A DNA stretch of 64,000 nucleotides, from the NCBI GenBank assembly GCA_030159075.1, contig BROG01000344.1:124001-188000 (forward strand), written 5' to 3'. Shown here piece by piece: positions 31,768 to 42,594 of this stretch (position 1 is its first letter; each line of letters starts with the position of its first letter). Below the pieces are notes generated by a model, which was given only the letters and a program-made list of their open reading frames with translations, had not been told where the DNA came from and did no database searches. Both the position numbers and the translations under genes were made by a program. This DNA comes from Atrina japonica. Taxonomy: Eukaryota; Mollusca; Bivalvia; Pterioida; Pinnidae.

Positions 31768-31869
31768 GTTTCTCAGATAAAACAAGTTTATAATTATATC
31801 CAGTAAATTCAAATTCCTGCGTCACAGACACATAAACCATAAAACAATTTTTTAATTGAACCTAGTTTT

Positions 31870-32620
31870 TTTCTGGCCACTCACAACAACAGCAGAATAC
31901 TTGGCTGAACACGATGAAACATCAATGATTACTGAGTAATACTACTCGTTTAAAGTTTGCAAATATCAAGGTCAAACTGTATCTTTTGCGTAACTGATGT
32001 TTTACTACGCAATTTTTTAACAGAGACTTAGGATAGGTTGTAATCAAGAACATAATTTTATTAATTTCCGGTTTATGTGAAACGCCAACCATTGGAATGA
32101 AAAAAAAATGTGACACACGAAAAAGACGAATATATTCAAATACGAATCTAATAGTTGTAACAAGTATTTTATTTCGATATTTGTTCCAGCTCTATATCTT
32201 ATATACAACATAAAAAATGTTTATTTTCATGAAAAGCACCTGCCCAATAATGACACATTACAGTGATACAGTGACGATCGTTATCATAAATATATGTAAA
32301 AAGGGTGCGATTTTTAATGGTATATTGATCTGGAGTAGCCAAATTCTTAAACAATTGTTGTGTGGGTATTTTAGTATAAAGTTTGGCGATATAGAAAAGA
32401 AGTTCATTGTTTCTCAATGTAACGTAAATATTAGGTAGATATATTCCAATCGAATTAATCAACAGTTTTTAGTTTTCGCAATTCATTTATAACTGCAAAT
32501 ATCATACGAGCTAATCCACACTTGATCTCCTTGTTTGCTCCCTATTTAGATATGCTGAAAATTCTAAGCAGTTCCCTCCTCCCTAAGACCGAGTCTCCAC
32601 CAATGCTAAACTTTTAAAGT
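31870..32620. other. No gene recognised
   Basis: AT-rich sequence. Overlapping frames of 73 to 87 codons on both strands at 32,199-32,462 lack motifs. Confidence 0.5.
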
Positions 32621-32621
32621 A

Positions 32622-32744
<123 letters not shown>

Positions 32745-32799
32745 AATTAAAAAAATAAAAAATATTTCTTGGGGTAAACACAACTAATGCCCCTTTAAC

Positions 32800-33620
32800 T
32801 ATTTTGAAATCGAGCACGAAAAAAAAAGTTTTATTAAAGTTCTCGTTTACAAGTAAACTAATCCCCCGAAAGGGAATGCTAGTAGATGAATTCTATTTAC
32901 AAAAGAAAGAACGAATATGCGGAAATGGAAAACTAATTTTCGGAGTTATATCAGACTAACATATTAGACTTACGTGTAAATTATTTTCTGTTCATTACTT
33001 GTTTAACTTCTGTAACAAATATAAACCCTATCGTTTAAACCATCATTACGTGACATGTTAAAAATGTATTATGTTGTATGTAATAGAGAGGACTTAGATA
33101 AGTTGTTACAACTTGTGTCCAATCCATTTGTTTAGTAACAATAAAATATGTTTAAATCAAATTCTATTTACGTAACAAGAAATTCATAGTAAGAACGACT
33201 GCGATTTCTCTGTCTCTTTCCCCAGAATAAAAACATAAAAGTGATGGTCTGGCAATATAATAGGGTGGTTTACTCTCCGTCATTTTTATGCCCCGATACA
33301 AGATAATGGTTTCAGTCAAGTAAACGATGATTTTGTGTTTGGAAGCTAGAGAATACCTCATCGGGCTTTCGAATTAATCTATCAACGAAATATTCTTAAC
33401 GATAAAGCGTCTGGAGGATACTAGGCCGAAATTCTGTCCTGATTTTAAGTAACTTTTTCTTTTGGACAATAATCACTGTCATTTACCAACAGATTACTAG
33501 GCGTATTTTCGCATCTAGACGCAAAAAAGCGTTTCTATGGGCTTCCAAATTTAAAGAAATATTGTTTTTAATAGATGCGTAAAACACGACCCTCTAATGA
33601 AACATTGCCTCACAATCAAT
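32800..33620. other. No gene recognised
   Basis: No supported gene or repeat apart from the MITE end at 32,783. Confidence 0.5.
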
Positions 33621-33627
33621 CCAACAC

Positions 33628-33963
33628 TTAAAGGGGCACTAGCTTCGATTTTGTCTACTTTTACTTCTTTTGCTTGATGTACAATAACGAATAAGCGCTA
33701 TGCAGAGGCATACAAAATCTTATCTCCCTATATATTTCGTGAAAATCCAGATGAGGTCAGATCCAGAGTCGTATTCATTTACAAAAAGTAAGATTGAATT
33801 AATCAGTTGCAAGTGAAAAAGTGCCAAGAAATTTTCATATATATATATATAGGATTTAAAAAATTATGCTTGTGTACATCTCCCTTTTGTTATTGTTTAT
33901 CAATATAAGTAGTAAATCGGGGAGAAACAAAATTCACCAAAAATACAGTAAATGTCCCTTTAA
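33628..33963. mobile_element. TTAA-flanked MITE, reversed copy
   Basis: TTAAAGGGGCACTAGCT at the left and aaatgtccctTTAA at the right. The interior is the reverse of the 7.85-kb copy (gatgtacaataacgaataag, gcagaggcataca). A short (TA)n interrupts it at 33,838-33,852. Confidence 0.7.
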
Positions 33964-34143
33964 AATTATGTGAATTAACCCGTGAGAACGTGCCCCTCAA
34001 GTTGAGAGAATAGTTCTGAAACCTTTAATTTTTCTATAAAAAGTCGGCAAATTCAAAACAAATTTCCCAAAATTTTTACCGCCTACTCAAACTTGGAATC
34101 TTCAGTCTTCTTTTGGTGATGTATGCATTGCATCGCAAATAGC

Positions 34144-34243
34144 TATAACTTTCTGCCCCTATTTTAAGCGATTTGTTTTTGTTAAAATTTTATCAAAAAA
34201 AAAAAAAATCGCTTAAAATTTGGGCAGAAAGTTCGGCTTAAAC
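34144..34243. repeat. Hairpin repeat (about 100 bp)
   Basis: actttctgcccctattttaa/gcgattt on the left and aatcgcttaaaatttgggca/gaaagt on the right, joined by an A-rich loop. Confidence 0.6.
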
Positions 34244-34337
34244 TTTATGTCGCCATCTTCTAGTTTTTAGCCTTGGTGACATTTAGTACCTGAATGGCCA
34301 TTCGTCAGTACTACGCCGCTCTCACTTTGAATAGAGA

Positions 34338-35363
34338 CTTCGACATGTTGCGAGACAGATCTGTCCATATATATACCGTCAGAGAGAAATCGAGTGCAAG
34401 TTCCACCTAACTCAGTTCATTAACTATCCCTACTAAAATGCCCTTATTTATTATTTCTTCGCGTCGATTTTATATTCACGATCGATTTATTATTTCTAAA
34501 ATTGAATTATTTAAACAATAGTTAATCGCTTTATGTTTTTAGAGATATATTCAGTATCGGACAAACGAATTTTAATATACCGAGTATTTTTCAACATGAT
34601 TTTTTCGATACATGTACTTGTACATGTTTTTTCTCCTGAACCAACTCATTGTATGAAATAATAACAGAAACAAAAGAAACATTTGACACGCACAAATGTA
34701 ACGCTGTGTCGAATCTAGATATTTGTACTGGTCAGCGTTTACGTGTGGAATGACCAAAATTCGTGCAACATGAAAATAAATTACCGATACGGCGCGTAAA
34801 TAGCGCCCTCTACATACACTTCGAATAAACAGGAGAAAACAAATTTTAATCTAATTCACCGTGTTCAACCGATTAAAATGAAATATATCATCATATGCAC
34901 ATAAACTGTTAATCAGTTCCAATTAAGATGTTTAAAAAAGTTATTATTACAATTTTACGAGTTATCTTTCTTGAATGTGTGGTAATACTTCGCATAGATA
35001 ACATGCACTTGTCAAATTTCTCAAACACACTGTAATAAACCTGTTTAACATATGAAATTGTTTGTTCATGATAGGTTCATTCCAATCAAGCAATGCCATG
35101 TGGATGTGGTTGATGTAACGAAAGACTACTAGGGGCGGATCCAGGAATTTTCATAGAGGGGTCGTATTTTTTTTTTTGGCCTTTTCCCTTTTGCGTTTTG
35201 AGGGGGAGGAAGACAAGACTCAGTACGCGTGAAAATGGTGTATTCAATCTGTGTAAAGAATTGGATTTCATCGATTTTTTTATGTTGTAAATTTTTAATT
35301 TACTAGGTGGGTGTTAATACAAAATTGTCATGTTGTCAATTTTGTACTTACGCCCACCCAGTA
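34338..35363 (+). repeat. Direct duplication, copy A
   Basis: Nearly identical to 36469-37509 (offset 2,131). Starts inside the last codons of the repeat ORF (cttcgacatgttgcgagac) and ends in the palindromic MITE at about 35,303-35,363. It therefore holds a truncated ORF tail plus about 950 bases of 3' flank, and is the remnant of a second ORF copy. A 61-codon minus-strand ORF inside it recurs identically in copy B only because of the duplication. Confidence 0.9.
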
Positions 35364-35737
35364 GTTTAAACTCTATTTTATTGCTTCAAATCAATATAAC
35401 ATGTAACAGGTGAACAGTAATGTGTGTATAATGAGAGTTCTGCGGCACTTTGCACTCAATGACCTCAAATCACCCACAACCCCCCACAACCCTCCCCCAC
35501 CCCCCATCCCCACGGTCACGACCCCACCAATGTACCGAGTGACCTCTCTAAGTTCATGCGTACCCAACGGGTGTCCGCGAGTCCCGCCGGCTAATGGCAT
35601 TATCATCCCGGCTATATGACATTGCTATCCAGCTAATGGCATTGCTATCCGGGGCTATATGGCCAGGGGTGGCTAGACTCGCGGAGGACGTCTGTAAAAT
35701 GAATTATCATATAAGAAAATGGTACGACTAATTAAAA
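35364..35737. other. GC-richer flank upstream of the repeat ORF
   Basis: Contains a C-rich run (acaaccccccacaaccctccc, 35,478-35,500) and a short repeat of ctaatggcattgctatcc with gctatat (35,590-35,665). Composition changes sharply from the AT-rich DNA on the left. Could hold the ORF's promoter. Confidence 0.4.
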
Positions 35738-36541
35738 ATGGGTGTGATGAACTGGCGTAACATACACGATTGGGTTGAGTACAATCGCGATGCAGGGAGA
35801 GACGAGCCGTGGGATCCCGCGGTGAACTGGCGTAACAAACGCGATTGGGTTGATTACGATCGCGATACCGTGAGAGACGAGCCGTGGGACCCCGCGGTGA
35901 AATGGAGTAACAAACATGATTGGGTTGATTACAACAGTAATATCCGGGAGAGAGACAGACGAGAGCCGTGGGACCCCGCGGTGAAATGGTGTAACAAACA
36001 TCAATGGATTGATTACAATCGCGAGACCGGGAGAGACGAGCCGTGGGACCCTGCGGTGGACTGGCGTGACAAACACGATTGGGTTGTTTACAATCGTGAT
36101 ACCGGGAGAGACGAGCCGTGGGATCCCGTGGTGAACTGGAGTGATAAACAAGATTGGTTTGATTACAATCGCGATGCCGGGGGAGACGAGCCGTGGGATT
36201 CTACGGGGGACTGGCTTAATAAACGTCAGTGGGTTGAGTACATTCGCGATGCAGGGAGAGACGAACCGTGGGACCCCGCCGTGAACTGGCGTGACAAATG
36301 CTATTGGGTTGAGTACAATCGCGATGCTGGGGGAGACGAGCCGTGGAACTCCGTGGTGAACTGGAGTAACAAAAACAATTGGGTTGAGTACAACCGTCTT
36401 ACCGAGAGAGACGAGCCGTGGGATCCCGTGCCGGACTGGGGTGGTAAAATCTTAAGGATTGAGTATGGCTTCGACATGTTGCGAGACAGATCTGTCCATA
36501 TATATACCGTCAGAGAGAAATCGAGTGCAAGTTCCACCTAA
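35738..36541 (+). CDS. Tryptophan-rich 25-residue tandem-repeat protein, unknown
   Basis: Single-exon ORF of 267 codons. An in-frame TAA lies 9 bases before the ATG, so the start is fixed if the gene is intronless. It consists of nine near-complete 25-residue units (75 bp) of the form NWxxKxDWVxYNRDxGRDEP-WDPAV plus a degenerate tenth. Each unit keeps Trp at positions 2, 8 and 21 (the degenerate last one loses two) and an invariant DEPW-like core; unit 3 has three extra residues. The C-terminus (FDMLRDRSVHIYTVREK) is unlike the repeat. There is no signal peptide or membrane segment, and it is rich in D/E/R/K and W. The ORF is visibly more GC-rich than its surroundings. It is bracketed by a 1-kb direct duplication whose upstream copy keeps only the last codons of this ORF. 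I do not recognise the family. It could be an orphan gene or a coding-looking minisatellite. Confidence 0.5.
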   Translation: MGVMNWRNIHDWVEYNRDAGRDEPWDPAVNWRNKRDWVDYDRDTVRDEPWDPAVKWSNKHDWVDYNSNIRERDRREPWDPAVKWCNKHQWIDYNRETGRDEPWDPAVDWRDKHDWVVYNRDTGRDEPWDPVVNWSDKQDWFDYNRDAGGDEPWDSTGDWLNKRQWVEYIRDAGRDEPWDPAVNWRDKCYWVEYNRDAGGDEPWNSVVNWSNKNNWVEYNRLTERDEPWDPVPDWGGKILRIEYGFDMLRDRSVHIYTVREKSSASST

Positions 36542-37509
36542 CTCAGTTCATTAACTATCCCTACTAAAATGCCCTTATTTATTATTTCTTCGCGTCGATT
36601 TTATATTCACGATCGATTTATTATTTCTAAAATTGAATTATTTTAAACAATAGTTAATCGCTTTATGTTTTTAGAGATATATTCAGTATCGGACAAACGA
36701 ATTTTAATATACCGAGTATTTTTCAACATGATTTTTTCGATACATGTACTTGTACATGTTTTTTCTCCTGAACCAACTCATTGTATGAAATAATAACAGA
36801 AACAAAAGAAACATTTGACACGCACAAATGTAACGCTGTGTCGAATCTAGATATTTGTACTGGTCAGCGTTTACGTGTGGAATGACCAAAATTCGTGCAA
36901 CATGAAAATAAATTACCGATACGGCGCGTAAATAGCGCCCTCTACATACACTTCGAATAAACAGGAGAAAACAATTTTAATCTAATTCACCGTGTTCAAC
37001 CGATTAAAATGAAATATATCATATGCACATAAACTGTTAATCAGTTCCAATTAAGATGTTTAAAAAAGTTATTATTACAATTTTACGAGTTATCTTTCTT
37101 GAATGTGTGGTAATACTTCGCATAGATAACATGCACTTGTCAAATTTCTCAAACACACTGTAATAAACCTGTTTAACATAATTACGTCTGCATATGAAAT
37201 TGTTTGTTCATGATAGGTTCATTCCAATCAAGCAATGCCATGTGGATGTGGTTGATGTAACGAAAGACTACTAGGGGCGGATCCAGGAATTTTCATAGAG
37301 GGGTCGTATTTTTTTTTTTTTTTGGCCTTTTCCCTTTTGCGTTGTGAGGGGGAGGAAGACAAGACTCAGTACGCGTGAAAATGGTGTATTCAATCTGTGT
37401 AAAGAATTGGATTTCATCGATTTTTTTATGTTGTAAATTTTTAATTTACTAGGTGGGTGTTAATACAAAATTGTCATGTTGTCAATTTTGTACTTACGCC
37501 CACCCAGTA
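36469..37509 (+). repeat. Direct duplication, copy B
   Basis: Partner of 34338-35363, attached to the intact repeat ORF. Differences are few: small indels and a 10-bp insertion near 37,182. That suggests a recent event. Confidence 0.9.
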
Positions 37510-37531
37510 AATTCAAGATTTACAACATGAC
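37431..37531. mobile_element. Palindromic MITE (about 100 bp)
   Basis: Almost the whole stretch is one inverted repeat: tgttgtaaatttttaattta on the left and its imperfect complement ending in tttacaacatgaca on the right, with ggtgggtgttaatacaaaat pairing to the gtacttacgcccaccc arm. The 35,286-35,363 copy lacks the right arm. A relative is at about 31,275-31,330. Confidence 0.7.
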
Positions 37532-38074
37532 AGATGTTTAAATTTTACAATTCTTAATTGATTATATCAAAATCCAAGTCGTTTATAAGTACATTTCGAT
37601 CCACTGCTTTTTTACAAATAAATTACTATAAAATCCAAAACATACAGTCACTGTAAACAAAGCCAGGGTGGCTCCAGGATCTCAAATTATTACATTAGAG
37701 GGAAGGAAGAGGAAATGTTTTCGGCGAGCAAAGCCAGGTGCGAAAAATTTGGTAAGTTATTTTTATGAATTTTCCAACTTTATATACGTTTTAATAATTT
37801 TTGTCAACTTCTGGGTTTTTGAGTTGGTTTTTACTGTACATACATCTATACTTTGGCGTCGAAAGGGGGCCTGCACCCTCCACGCCACCTTGAATCCGCC
37901 ACTGACTACAAGGTGACCTCCACCGACAGCATAATTTCTAAATGCGGGAGCAAAAATTACAAAAAATGTCATATACTCTTTACTGACACTTCATTTTCAT
38001 TCCACCTAACACAACATTCATTTTCAGCTTACAGCTTCGTGAACCTTTCATGTAAATCTACCAATTTAGTATAG

Positions 38075-38470
38075 ACTATTGAATGTTCTCTTTGTGGGCT
38101 ATGATATGTAATTGAAAGAGACATTTGAGAAGTAGAATGACCGGGCATCGATTCCAGATTAATTATGGCGGTAACCAGTTACCACACAGACATTTCAATC
38201 TGCCTGATCATTCTGTCCTTTCCCTGACAGTCCGCATTTTAGAAAAGTTATATCATCCCACAAACAACCCTAATTTAAGCACCCCTTTTCGACGAAAATG
38301 TGAAGAACATTGAATTAGACAGCTGGGAACTGTTGCACCATATGGATTCAATAATCATATTGATGGCGTAGGGAATCTTACCAATCCTGGATGCCAATCA
38401 GTAATCGTTTTAAATCTATTTGACAGAACCAGTAGAAGACATCGTAGCCATGGCTCAAGGAAAAGAAAAT
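38075..38470 (+). pseudogene. Penelope-like GIY-YIG endonuclease remnant
   Basis: Reads MTGHR..., HFNLPDHSV, NPNLSTPFRRKCEEH, stop, then IRQLGTVAPYGFNNHI and SHGSRKRK. The R..RR..E..WI..L.T..P.G.N pattern is typical of the end of GIY-YIG nuclease domains in Penelope-like elements. A decayed CSLCG..YV lies just before it. Several stops are present. It lies upstream of, and parallel to, the RT remnant at 40,255, with other insertions between. Confidence 0.65.
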
Positions 38471-39214
38471 AGACAAGCCAGAGATTAATAATGTCTCATT
38501 CGATGGTCTTCTACCATTTGTCAATCGCTAATTAGGTCTTCACCATATTCGTACAAAACTATACTCACTCCCTTTGATAGCATTACATGACTTGTACAAA
38601 TTTACGATGACAGTATGTTTTACTGATGCTGGTTCTCCGGAGTATCGACTTCATGGTATCATTTTGGACATCTCGTACAACAGATTATTCTAATGGACTT
38701 GAGTTTCGATTATCCATTGGTACTTCTGTACTTTTACTTGTTAACATAGTAACAAAGCTGGTCCAAGTTGTGTCAGGTGATCTCGGAACGTCCCAAACGA
38801 GATGGATTAACACAAGGGCAACTTTGGAAAGTTTTTTTTTTTTTTTGCAAATATTTCATTAAAATGTCGTGTGGGAGCATTATCCATACAGTCATTAAAT
38901 ATAATCAGAGTCATAAACTCGACACCCTTTTAATTATGTTAAACATATAGTAATAATTGTGAATAGCTAAATTCTATTCATTATTTTTCGTGGAAATGAA
39001 ACCAGATGCTTACAAAAAACGTTCTTGTGCGCAAGTCCACAGAGGAGATAATTCACGTGCAGGGGTGTTACGCCAATATTTTCAATCAAGTGCCTATGGT
39101 GACTTACGAGTGATGAAATGTATGCACCCCGATAAAGAAATAGACGATTCCAATGAAAATCAACAAAAACAATGGCCGCTGCCATTACCGATAATCGAGG
39201 TCAGAATATCATAA

Positions 39215-39388
39215 AGGGTTTAACTACTATCTTGAGTATTGGAGGGTCTGATTCATATTTGAATGCAGAATCGATTACGACTATGACCTTATATGAATAG
39301 GTTAGCAATTGTATTGATAATTTTGTAGTTTCTTTGATGTAAACTTAAAAAATCCACGTTCCGCATTTGCTGGGACACACAGTAAGTG
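39215..39388. mobile_element. Partial copy of the GTCCCAGCAAA-end MITE
   Basis: gactatgaccttatatgaat in the middle and catttgctgggacacacagt at the right parallel 11,340-11,440. The left end is not clear. Confidence 0.45.
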
Positions 39389-39479
39389 GTGGATTACGAA
39401 ACACTCCAAATCCACAGATTTTCATATTCTAAAGTTATATTTTTGTATTTTGCTTTGGGAGGAAATCCAAATATAACTT

Positions 39480-39990
39480 ACTTCACTGATTTTGTATAGC
39501 CCTTGTGGAACATAGGGCCGCAACCACCCATCGCCAGCGGACTCGGACATCTCTCTTCACTTGGGCCCAAGTCATTTCAGCATCTTTTGAATTCTTCCTA
39601 ATGGATCTTCTCCTTTCCCTGTGTATTCCAATCCAAAGCCTGTCTGGTGATGTTGTCAACTGACTCCAGAATAATATGTCTTATCAACCCCATTCACACT
39701 TCTTGACATCTTGAATGATGGTACTTCTCTTCCACAAATCATTGGACACATTCTCTCGTGCCTTCTGATGTTGAATATGTTGCACAGGTATCGATTTACG
39801 AAGGTCTGTAGCTTGTTGGTGATGTAGTTGATCATGTCTCCAATCCGTAGAGAAGGACTTGCTTTACACTGGTGTCGAAGAAACAGATCCTTGTGTAAAT
39901 AATAAATGCTCTAAAGATCCAGATAGGTCGCAGGCAGATGAATGCGATCCTGGTTTTGTTGCTCAGAGACAGCCAACTTACAATTAACTT
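39480..39990 (-). pseudogene. Non-LTR retrotransposon C-terminal fragment
   Basis: Minus strand reads DMINYITNKLQTFVNRYLCN then NIFNIRRHERM, and RERRRSIRKNSKDAEMTW with RWRWVVAALCST, the typical end of invertebrate LINE polyproteins (RGRPK..W..LVAALC-like). It lies between the Penelope endonuclease and RT remnants on the opposite strand, so it is probably a later insertion. Confidence 0.7.
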
Positions 39991-40710
39991 GCGTCAAACA
40001 AATGTTTAATGGATACCTACGTTTCTCTTCAACCTGTTAAAGCTGCCTTGCCACTGAGTGTTGTATATAGAATAAAATGTTGTTGTTGTATTTTCGTGTC
40101 CAAGACACTTTTTATTAGGTTCTGACTTTTTTCAAAACCTGTAAAAGCCTTGTAAATCAAACAGTGAGAACACAATGGTTTGTTTAGGGTTTTTGTTTTG
40201 TTGTGTCTTGGTTTTTAAAAACAAATGTAAGCGTATTTATTATAGTATAAAAGTATCAAAACATACGACTTGTGTGTCTTTACTTTTTAGCATCATAGAC
40301 AACTTTTTTATACCAACGGTGGTACCCGAAAAAAAATACTTGTTTTGTCCAATACCACTCTGATTCTATACATAAATACACTGAGGTTGATATTTAAAAA
40401 TGCTGAAATTTCTAATAGACATTAATATATGTAATGTTCTTTCAACAAATTGTTCGCATTCCTATGGGAACCAATTGTGCCCCTTTATTGGCCGACCTGT
40501 TCCTTTATTCATACGAAGCAGACTTCATTCAGAAACTGCTGAATCAAAAGAAGAAAAAGCTAGCGGTGTTCGTTAATTTGACATTTAGATATATCGACAA
40601 AGTTTTGTCAATTAATAACGACAATTTACATACATATGTCATTGCGATACATCCAAGCGAACTACAAATACAACAGAATCAAGCACACACGCTTCATACT
40701 TCAAATTGGA

Positions 40711-40756
40711 GCTCCACTGATGAAGTCTAATTGACAGAAACGATACCGTCTTGAGC
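40711..40756 (+). ncRNA. Type I hammerhead ribozyme, copy 1
   Basis: Core CTGATGA at 40717-40723 and GAAA at 40737-40740. Stem II is GTC/GAC (40725-27 with 40733-35, loop TAATT). Stem III is ACG/CGT (40740-42 with 40747-49, loop ATAC). C17 is 40750, so cleavage is expected between 40750 and 40751. Stem I pairs 40711-40716 with 40751-40756 with one C.T mismatch. The usual G-C pair at 10.1/11.1 is A.A here, which may lower activity. Such ribozymes are known in Penelope-like elements and metazoan retrozymes. Confidence 0.8.
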
Positions 40757-41069
40757 ATTATAACTTTGGTATTATGTTTATAATATTTATAACCACTAGT
40801 CGTTGCCACTGCTGGTGGACCGTTTGAGTCCCCGAGGGTATACATAATCCTAGTACCTGGTATTTTGGTACCAGCTATTCATCTTATACTAAAGTAATAT
40901 TTGGCACTGTTAACACCATTTAAATTCGAAAAAATTTTAAAGCTAAGATAGGCATTTTTTTTTACAGTGGTTACTCTTAGACTGATTTCGGCTATACTTT
41001 TAGAGATATTATTTGGCCTTGTGTGATACCACTTTATCTTTAGAAAAATCACATACTTATCAAATTGGA

Positions 41070-41115
41070 GCTCAACTGATGAAGTGTAATTAACAGAAAC
41101 GATATCGTCTTGAGC
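41070..41115 (+). ncRNA. Type I hammerhead ribozyme, copy 2
   Basis: Core CTGATGA at 41076-41082 and GAAA at 41096-41099. Stem I is a perfect 6-bp helix (41070-41075 with 41110-41115). Stem III is ACG/CGT with loop ATAT. C17 is 41109. Stem II is weak: only G-C and T-A pairs (41084-85 with 41093-94). As in copy 1, 10.1/11.1 is A.A. The expected cleavage sites of copies 1 and 2 are 359 nt apart. Confidence 0.8.
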
Positions 41116-41815
41116 ATTATAACTTTGGTATTATGTTTATAATATTTATAGCCACTAGGTCGTTGCTACTGCTGGTGGACCGTTTGAGTCCCCGAGGGTA
41201 TACATAATCCTAGTACCTGGTATTTTGGTACCAGCTGTTCATCTTATACTAAAGTAATATTTGGCACTGTTAACACCATTTAAATTCGAAAATTTTTTAA
41301 AGCTTAGACGGGAAATTGGCAACCAAGCTATACGACAAACACGAAAATCTCGGCTTTCCCATCGTAATTTTTTCACATTTTAATAGTAATATCACACGAT
41401 CACCCGCATACGAAGGTTATATTATATGCCAGGGCGTGTTCAACATATGAACGTTTCATATACAGAGGTAATCTACTCACTGACAAATTATTGACACAGG
41501 GATATCAAAAACCTTGTTTGCGATTACTTTGTTTCTCTAAGTGAAATGCTTAGTTACCCGTTGATGGCGGTCGTTGAGACGTCTGTACCAAGTGTGTCGA
41601 GGTTTCGTTCGTCACGTATTTCATTTTGATTTGACTTTGGACGCACGGCGGGTGTGACCGGTCGACAGGGGATGCTTACAATTCCATGGCACCTGATCCC
41701 ACCTATTGAGTTCCAGAGGTCCGTGTTTGTCCATTTTTTACCAGATTTGTACCTATATCCTGGACTTCATAAAGAGTTATACTTTGATATCTGAGATGTT
41801 TTGTAAATTATAATA

Positions 41816-42594
41816 AACATGAACAGTTGAATACGCCATCATATAAAAATAATATTCGGTATTTTCACGAGTGTCAATGAAGTGCGTGCGATTCAAAGAC
41901 TGAGTCGGAAGTACTGACAAGTGCTTGTATTTATTTCATCCACATGCAGATATTCTTAGCAAACGAAATTAATGCGGTCCGCGTTTTCCGACATTGCTTC
42001 AGTTTCAACAAATATTTGAACATGCATGATAAAGATCCCCAGAGTGATTAATTTTGACGTCACATGCATATTACGACTACGTCAATTCAGTATTTATTCC
42101 ATGCCCGAGAAACTTAGTTTGCTGATTTAAATCACAATAGATGTAGGTAATATCTTATCGTATTTCAATAGAATTTGTCACTGTAAAACAAAGAATTAGA
42201 TACACTATCATTTTATATCTTTATTTTAATTTTCCGGATTAGAAATTTTAAAATTCATTAATTTAAACAGTTTAATTTTGTGATGAAAATCCCTTCTTTG
42301 TGGAAGTAAAATTATAATATCTTATTTTTACTTTTTGTTTTTTTTTTTTAAATGTGGTTTTATATGAAATATAGAGTAAAAATTATCATGTGTATAAACT
42401 TATGGCAAGGGACTGTATAAGTGTTTTTAAAACTTCTGGATCTGAATGAATAGGAAACATATTACTTTTCATTATTCGCATGACAAAATCTGAGTCATGA
42501 TTTTCCAGTATAAAGATAAATAAATACCTTGAATCGTACACAAAAGTTGAAAATATACTCAAACAGTTTTCATCAAATGGCAATTATGTCATCA
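41816..42594. other. No gene recognised
   Basis: AT-rich spacer between two oppositely oriented Penelope-like copies. Their tails face each other across it. Confidence 0.5.

Larger units (their letters stand above)
40698..41303 (+). mobile_element. Retrozyme-like tandem element inside a Penelope RT remnant
   Basis: A directly repeated segment of about 1.7 units (offset about 360) starting tcaaattggagct at 40,700 and again at 41,060, each with a hammerhead. It interrupts RT coding sequence: upstream the remnant reads to the equivalent of HASYL, and it resumes at gacgggaaattggc (41,305, DGKL). Codons between are missing, so insertion came with a deletion or into an already shortened copy. A 3-4 bp CTT(A) match at the ends is all I see as a target duplication. 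The monomer also holds a 6-bp hairpin (ctggta/taccag near 40,857). The plan fits non-autonomous, Penelope-mobilised retrozymes. Confidence 0.7.
40255..41815 (+). pseudogene. Penelope-like retroelement RT remnant, split by retrozyme
   Basis: Part 1 (40,255-40,697) holds IIDNFF, then IPMGTNCAPLLADLFLYSYE and FRYIDKVLSINNDN; the catalytic YIDD is YIDK, so it is dead. Part 2 (41,304-41,535) resumes at DGKLATKLYD and runs to TDKLLTQGYQKP and the end of the ORF. The characteristic non-coding tail (gacgtctgtacc... ggtgtgaccggtcgacaggg ... ggtatctgagat) follows to about 41,815. Confidence 0.85.

Noticed and set aside
34572..34757. 61-codon minus-strand ORF found identically at 36,704-36,889
   Set aside because: Identity is explained by the segmental duplication; no motif and no sign of coding constraint.
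35732..36151. 139-codon minus-strand ORF across the 75-bp repeats
   Set aside because: Reverse-strand reading of the repeat array. The plus-strand frame is longer and has a distinct C-terminus.
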